Assembly (NCBI GenBank): GCA_002205965.3 | Contig: NADL03000666.1 | Location: 682,001-746,000 of the forward strand | Reading direction: 5' to 3' | Length of the DNA stretch: 64,000 nucleotides | Source of the DNA: Kappaphycus alvarezii | Lineage: Eukaryota > Rhodophyta > Florideophyceae > Gigartinales > Solieriaceae | Shown here: in pieces, positions 59,668 through 64,000 of the stretch | Numbering within the stretch: the first letter of the stretch is position 1 | Layout of the letters: each line of letters begins with the position of its first letter | Program-made: the position numbers and the translations under genes | The notes under the pieces: model-generated | The model's input: only the letters and a program-made list of their open reading frames with translations | Database searches by the model: none | Told to the model about the DNA's origin: nothing

Positions 59668-59941
59668 ACCTTCCTAACCTCTACACAATTTGCTTGCGAC
59701 TGCACTGATAGTCATTATCATATCTCTGCATATCAGCAGTCTGGACCTCGCCACCATGGTCTAGTGGATCAATATTCTAAACCTGCCGAATATCTCCTCC
59801 TGTATTCCCCTTCGATCCACGTTACAGTAATTTTGTCTCCGTGATGCTAACCTGTTTCTGCTCAATCCTTACGTATTTCGCGAAAGTTAAAAAATCTCGT
59901 GTCGCGACGATTTCATGTTGTAACCGACTTAGGGTTCTTAC

Positions 59942-60206
59942 TGTAATGTACACCCTTCGACCAAGCTAGCTTACAGGACAGGCTGCCACGAGAACTTTTA
60001 TGACTTTGGGCAATCGCCGTCGTCACCCCGACGGTGCGGGGCACGCCGACGGGACCAACTCCCGAGTACCCAAATCGCTACTTAAACTGATGAGGCTAAC
60101 TGTAGAGCATGGGATAGAAGGGAGGCAACACGGGCGGAACGACGAACGCTAGTGTAACGAAACGAACAACAGGGTTTTGGTAAACGACCACGCTTCCCCT
60201 GTTACA
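59942..60206 (+). repeat. Candidate 5' LTR of Ty3 element
   Basis: The stretch begins TGTAATGTACACCC and ends CCCCTGTTACA, giving the TGTAA...TTACA ends expected of an LTR. It is about 265 bp and immediately precedes a TGGTAGC primer-binding-site-like sequence. The second LTR lies outside the window, so the limits cannot be confirmed by comparison. Confidence 0.4.
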
Positions 60207-60208
60207 CT

Positions 60209-60220
60209 TGGTAGCATCGC
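60209..60220 (+). other. Candidate primer-binding site
   Basis: TGGTAGCATCGC starts two bases after the proposed LTR end. Its first part resembles the TGGT-initiated sites complementary to initiator methionine tRNA used by many Ty3 elements. The match is short. Confidence 0.35.
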
Positions 60221-60264
60221 GTTGCGATCCAGTGGTTCACAGCTGAAAGCGACGCACGAGTTGT

Positions 60265-61410
60265 ATGCCTCCAACTCGAATTCCTCCACCACCGACACGT
60301 GTTCAAGGACCGCGCCGGGCAAAGGAAAGATCTAAGTTTGGTCTTTCACGACAAGCCATGAGTGCGAACATCACCGCGCAAGGTGCGCAAGGTGCAGGTG
60401 ACTCCGGCACGCGACCCATAGAAGGTAGTGCAACAAACGAGGAGGTTATTCAGTCATTACGGTCAGAGATCCAGATGATGCGTCAGACGATGGCTGCACA
60501 AGATGCACGCATAGAGAATTTGCTTACGCTAGTCGAGCAAGGCACAGTCAATCAAGGCTCTTCCGGAAACGCTGGAGAGGGCTCGTGCGATCTTCGCTCG
60601 ATCAAGGCACCGCAGTTGTGTAGCTATGCAGGCAATCATGATGAGCGCACGTCTACTAAGGTGAAGTCATTCATTTACAATGTGAGAAAGGTCGGACGTC
60701 TAAGTGGTTTCCGTGACCAGAAAATGGTAGAACTGGCTGATTGCTATTTACAGGATCGCGCTGCTGTCTGGATGATGGGATTGGAGCGCAATAATCAGAA
60801 GCCGAGAACAGTAGATGAGCTTCAAACAGCTATGCTTCGCGAGTTTGTCCCCCAAAATGAGCGCGCCCGTGCAAAGGCGAGACTTATGAAGATCAAGCAG
60901 TCATCGACAATGGACAGCTATATATCTTCTTTCCGTGATCTCGTAGAGTTATGCGAGACTCCTCTCTCGGAAGCGTATCTTTTCTTTTTCAATGGACTCA
61001 CCGATCGTTTTAAAGAAGAGTTTTGTAAGAAGTATCCCACAGGTGAACCGAATGATCTACAGGAAGTGTACGATCATGCCCGTGTTTTGGATTTGGCGAA
61101 GCAGTGGTCCTCAGGGAACATGGATACCCGCCCCAAGGACCGTCGCCCCGATATTAAAGGTGTAAAGAAGGATATCAATCTTAAGAAGGCTCGTGGAGAG
61201 AAGACAATGATGCCTGAGAAGGATCCTAAGGATCCTATCTGGGGTCCGTCGGATTCCAAACAGCGCAACCATTACCGCAAGCATAACCGTTGCTTTGAGT
61301 GTGGTGCGGCGTGGGAACCAGGACACAGATGTTCAATCGAAGAAAGCAACCAGAATGGGTTGCAGGTGGCAGGCCGTGGGGACAACCCAAAAGGCCAACG
61401 CCGTCGTTAG
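60265..61410 (+). CDS. gag: Ty3 gag, capsid and nucleocapsid
   Basis: A 381-residue uninterrupted frame from ATG, 59 bases after the candidate LTR. Residues about 65 to 95 form a helical stretch (SEIQMMRQTMAAQDARIENL) that may be a coiled coil. The region around 110 to 290 is the retrotransposon gag fold (LADCYLQDRAAVWMMGLE, then LREFVPQNERARAKARLMKI). A zinc knuckle of the C-x2-C-x7-H-x-C kind (CFECGAAWEPGHRC) lies near residue 347, a variant common in Ty3 gag. The frame overlaps the start of pol, which lies in another frame, as in families that use ribosomal frameshifting. The gag frame looks whole, which suggests a young copy. Confidence 0.88.
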   Translation: MPPTRIPPPPTRVQGPRRAKERSKFGLSRQAMSANITAQGAQGAGDSGTRPIEGSATNEEVIQSLRSEIQMMRQTMAAQDARIENLLTLVEQGTVNQGSSGNAGEGSCDLRSIKAPQLCSYAGNHDERTSTKVKSFIYNVRKVGRLSGFRDQKMVELADCYLQDRAAVWMMGLERNNQKPRTVDELQTAMLREFVPQNERARAKARLMKIKQSSTMDSYISSFRDLVELCETPLSEAYLFFFNGLTDRFKEEFCKKYPTGEPNDLQEVYDHARVLDLAKQWSSGNMDTRPKDRRPDIKGVKKDINLKKARGEKTMMPEKDPKDPIWGPSDSKQRNHYRKHNRCFECGAAWEPGHRCSIEESNQNGLQVAGRGDNPKGQRRR

Positions 61411-64000
61411 AGGCGGCCCATGTTAATCTAAACGGGGATGTACCCCTTCGTCTGTCCGCAATTGGGACAGAAACAGCAGGCAACAATGAAATGTATTATG
61501 ATTGTGTTGTCGGATGTGTACAGTCTGTTGGTCATCTCGACCCAGGGGCCACAGACAATTTTATAACCTCCGAGCTGGCTCAGCGAGCTTGTCTTGAAGT
61601 ACGTGATTTTGTCACGAAGGTGGAGCTAGGAGACGGCTCCGAAACGAAGACTACAGGGATCACGAATGGTATCATTGGCCTAGACGGTTGCTTAAGCGAG
61701 CAAACTCTGTATGTAATCGAGCTGCCCGAGCACACGCCGTTAGTGCTAGGCCGATCATGGTTAAGAGAGCATAATCCTATCGTGGATTGGAGTAACTGCT
61801 CTCTCAAAGTCGTTCTGCCAGGTGGATCTACGAAATTGATACGACCTCGGCAAGTACCGCGCCATAGAAGCATATCCCTGAAGACAATTTCCATCAAACG
61901 GATGAGAAAGATGCTGCGAAAGGGCAACGTTGAGCTTTTTGCGGTGAAGGTAATGCCTGCGGAGGGAAAGTCCAAGGTGGCGCCTGAGTTGGCATCGTTA
62001 GTCGGGGAGTACGGCGAAATTTTCCGAGATGAGTTGCCAGATGAACTACCACCGCAAAGAGGCGTTAATTTTGAGATCAATCTGAAAAGTGATTCAGCAC
62101 CTCCTGTGCGACCGGTTATCAGGCTATCAACAGATGAGCTAGCAGAGCTCAAACGGCAGTTGAAGGAGTTGGTCAACAAAGGATTTTTGCGCCCGTCAAT
62201 ATCGCCGTATGGCGCACCAGTGTTTTTTGTGCGTAAGAAGTCAGGCGATCTTAGAATGGTATGTGATTTCCGCGCTCTCAACAAGATCACTATCCCAGAT
62301 GTGACACCTCTGCCACTCATATCCGAGGCCTTAGACCACGTGAGTGGGGCTACTGTATTTTCCAAAGTGGATCTTCTTGGTGCATACCACCAAATGCGTA
62401 TTCGTGACGAGGACATCCCGAAGACCGCGATTCGAACACGATTCGGGTCTTATGAATGGACTGTACTGTGTTTCGGACTTACTAACGCGCCAGCCAGCTT
62501 CACACGTTTGCTGACGACGCTTCTACGAGACCTAAATGGCGAATGTTTGGTCATATTCCTTGATGATATACTTGTGTATAGTCGCAATATGGAGGAACAT
62601 AAGAAACATTTGCGCTCGTTGTTTGATATCTTGCGCAGAGAACAACTGTTTGCAAAGCCAGCAAAATGCGAGTTTGGGAGCTCCAGTATCGAGTTCCTAG
62701 GGCACGTAGTCAGTGCAAACGGGATTGAGATGCAAGCTAATCTGAAGGATGCAATCCTAGACTGGCCAAGGCCAACGACGATTCGTCACGTCCAGCAGTT
62801 CATTGGGCTCGCGAATTATTACCGCAAGTTCATCAGAGGGTACGCTAATATCCTTCGGCCCGTGTCAGACATTTTAAGGTCGAAAACATTCGAGTGGGGT
62901 GAAGAGCAGGAGAACTCATTTGATGCGTTGAAGAAAGCTCTCACTACGGCGCCAGTGCTGGCACACCCCTCTTCTGAAAAAGAATTTATTGTTTCTACGG
63001 ATGCATCTCAATTTGCCGTCGGAGCAACTCTGGAACAAGACGGTAGACCAGTGGCTTACCTTTCTCATCGGCTAACAGACGCTGAAAGTCGATGGTGCGT
63101 AGGTGACCAGGAACTACTTGCTTTTATGATTGCCTTACGAGACTGGGAGGTTTACCTGAAGGGGAGAAAATTCACGTTCAGGACTGACCACGAACCCATC
63201 CGCTATTTGCAGTCAAAGGCCAAGTTGTCAGGTCGCCAAGCCCGCTGGCTCGACACGCTACAGTCGTTTACATATGATACGTTACATGTCCCGGGAAAGT
63301 GAATACTGTGCCAGATGCCCTGAGCCGACGCCCGGATCATGACATTCGTTTGCATTCCATTGCGCTAGGTGGAGCCTTGGATGAAATTAGGAACGCCTAC
63401 CCCCACGATGCTTTGGCAAAAGAGCTGATTGAGTTCTTTAAAGACGAAACGCCGCCAAGCACACCACAGGGCAAACAACAAGCACAGAACTTTAAGTTTG
63501 AGAATGGAACTTTGCTATGGATAGCAAACGATCAGTCCAGAGTCTATATTCCGAACTATGGTGCCCTCCGGACAAATACTATCAAGGCATTCCACGAACC
63601 TTCGCATTTTCATGCAGATAAGACGTATTCTGCAATGACGAGGCAAGTATATTGGCGTGGGATGTATGATGCCGTGCGTAGCTACTGTTCGCGATGCCAT
63701 GACTGTCAGGTGAATAAGGTTAAGAACAGTCTCCCTGGAGGTAGCTTGCAGCCTCACGACATCCCCGAGAGCTGCTGGCACACTGTGTCTATGGATTTCT
63801 TGACGGAACTACCTATGGATGAAGATGCATTTGATTCTGTGTTTGTTGTCGTAGATAAACTCTCAAAAAGAGCAATCTTCATCCCCACCACGAAAGCAAT
63901 TGATGCTCCCGGTGCAGCTCAGCTTTTGCAGCAGTATTTGTTTGCAAAGCACGGAGTACCACGTAAATTCATCTGCGATCGGGATCCGAAATTCAGATCT
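61299..64000 (+). CDS. pol: Ty3 pol, runs off the window
   Basis: Domains follow in Ty3 order: a retropepsin motif (LDPGATDNFI, about 61537), reverse transcriptase (around 62100..62650, with FLDDILVYS near 62556), RNase H (STDASQFAVGATLEQDG, about 62995) and integrase. The integrase has an H-x-H/C-x-x-C zinc module (FHEPSHFHADKT, then YCSRCHDCQ) and a core with MDFLTELP and CDRDPKF supplying two of the three catalytic acids. The third, and any chromodomain, lie past the window. RNase H followed by integrase identifies Ty3 and not Ty1/copia. The 5' end has no ATG, as expected for a product made as a Gag-Pol fusion. About one break is seen in the visible part, so this copy is recent but probably not fully intact. 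Confidence 0.9.

Larger units (their letters stand above)
57967..59941. other. Region upstream of C2H2 gene, no gene recognised
   Basis: This should contain the 5' part or promoter of the C2H2 gene. Frames such as 57962..58258 and 58645..59121 on the minus strand have no domain, and the first starts with a non-ATG codon. Two GTAC-type repeats are present. No second host gene is supported. Confidence 0.4.
59942..64000 (+). mobile_element. Ty3 retrotransposon, well preserved, partial
   Basis: The candidate LTR, primer-binding site, gag and pol together form the left three quarters or so of a Ty3 element. In contrast to the fossil at 29.5-35.3 kb it has long open frames with clear motifs, so it is far younger. 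Its right end and second LTR are beyond the window. Confidence 0.85.

Noticed and set aside
61580-62416. 278-codon minus-strand ORF
   Set aside because: It is antisense to the protease and reverse-transcriptase part of the Ty3 pol frame and shows no motif of its own.

Overview
The window looks like nuclear DNA of a eukaryote with a bipartite, repeat-laden genome, most likely a filamentous fungus. The reasons are an intron-less secreted flavin oxidase of the berberine-bridge type, a two-finger C2H2 protein whose upstream side carries a fungal-style branch point and acceptor, and Tc1/mariner, Ty3, Ty1/copia and non-LTR relics side by side. There are no bacterial-style operons. The species cannot be named from the sequence alone. 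Only two host genes are well supported: the FAD oxidase (16784..18292, minus) and the C2H2 protein (57339..57902, minus).

Layout. Positions 1 to about 12950 and about 36100 to 50830 are AT-rich and gene-free, apart from a 20-bp tandem repeat, a decayed tRNA-like sequence and one less AT-rich island near 48.7-49.3 kb. Positions 13-36 kb have a balanced composition: C-terminal relics of a reverse-transcriptase (RT) element, the flavin oxidase, a cluster of four Tc1/mariner elements (21.1-25.4 kb), a copia fossil (26.1-27.2 kb), a longer RT element relic (27.4-29.3 kb) and a badly decayed Ty3 fossil (29.5-35.3 kb). Positions 51-60 kb hold a second copy of an unknown two-ORF module, three copies of a terminal-repeat-like motif, another RT element tail and the C2H2 gene. 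From about 59.9 kb to the window end lies a well-preserved Ty3 retrotransposon, cut off by the window.

The most unusual item is a convergent pair of unrecognised ORFs, one of them very acidic. It occurs twice, about 20 kb apart, in opposite orientation (about 30.24-31.40 kb and 51.37-52.43 kb). It is conserved as protein in both ORFs and matches no family I know. Most of the rest is mobile-element archaeology; no multi-gene pathway or defence system is visible.
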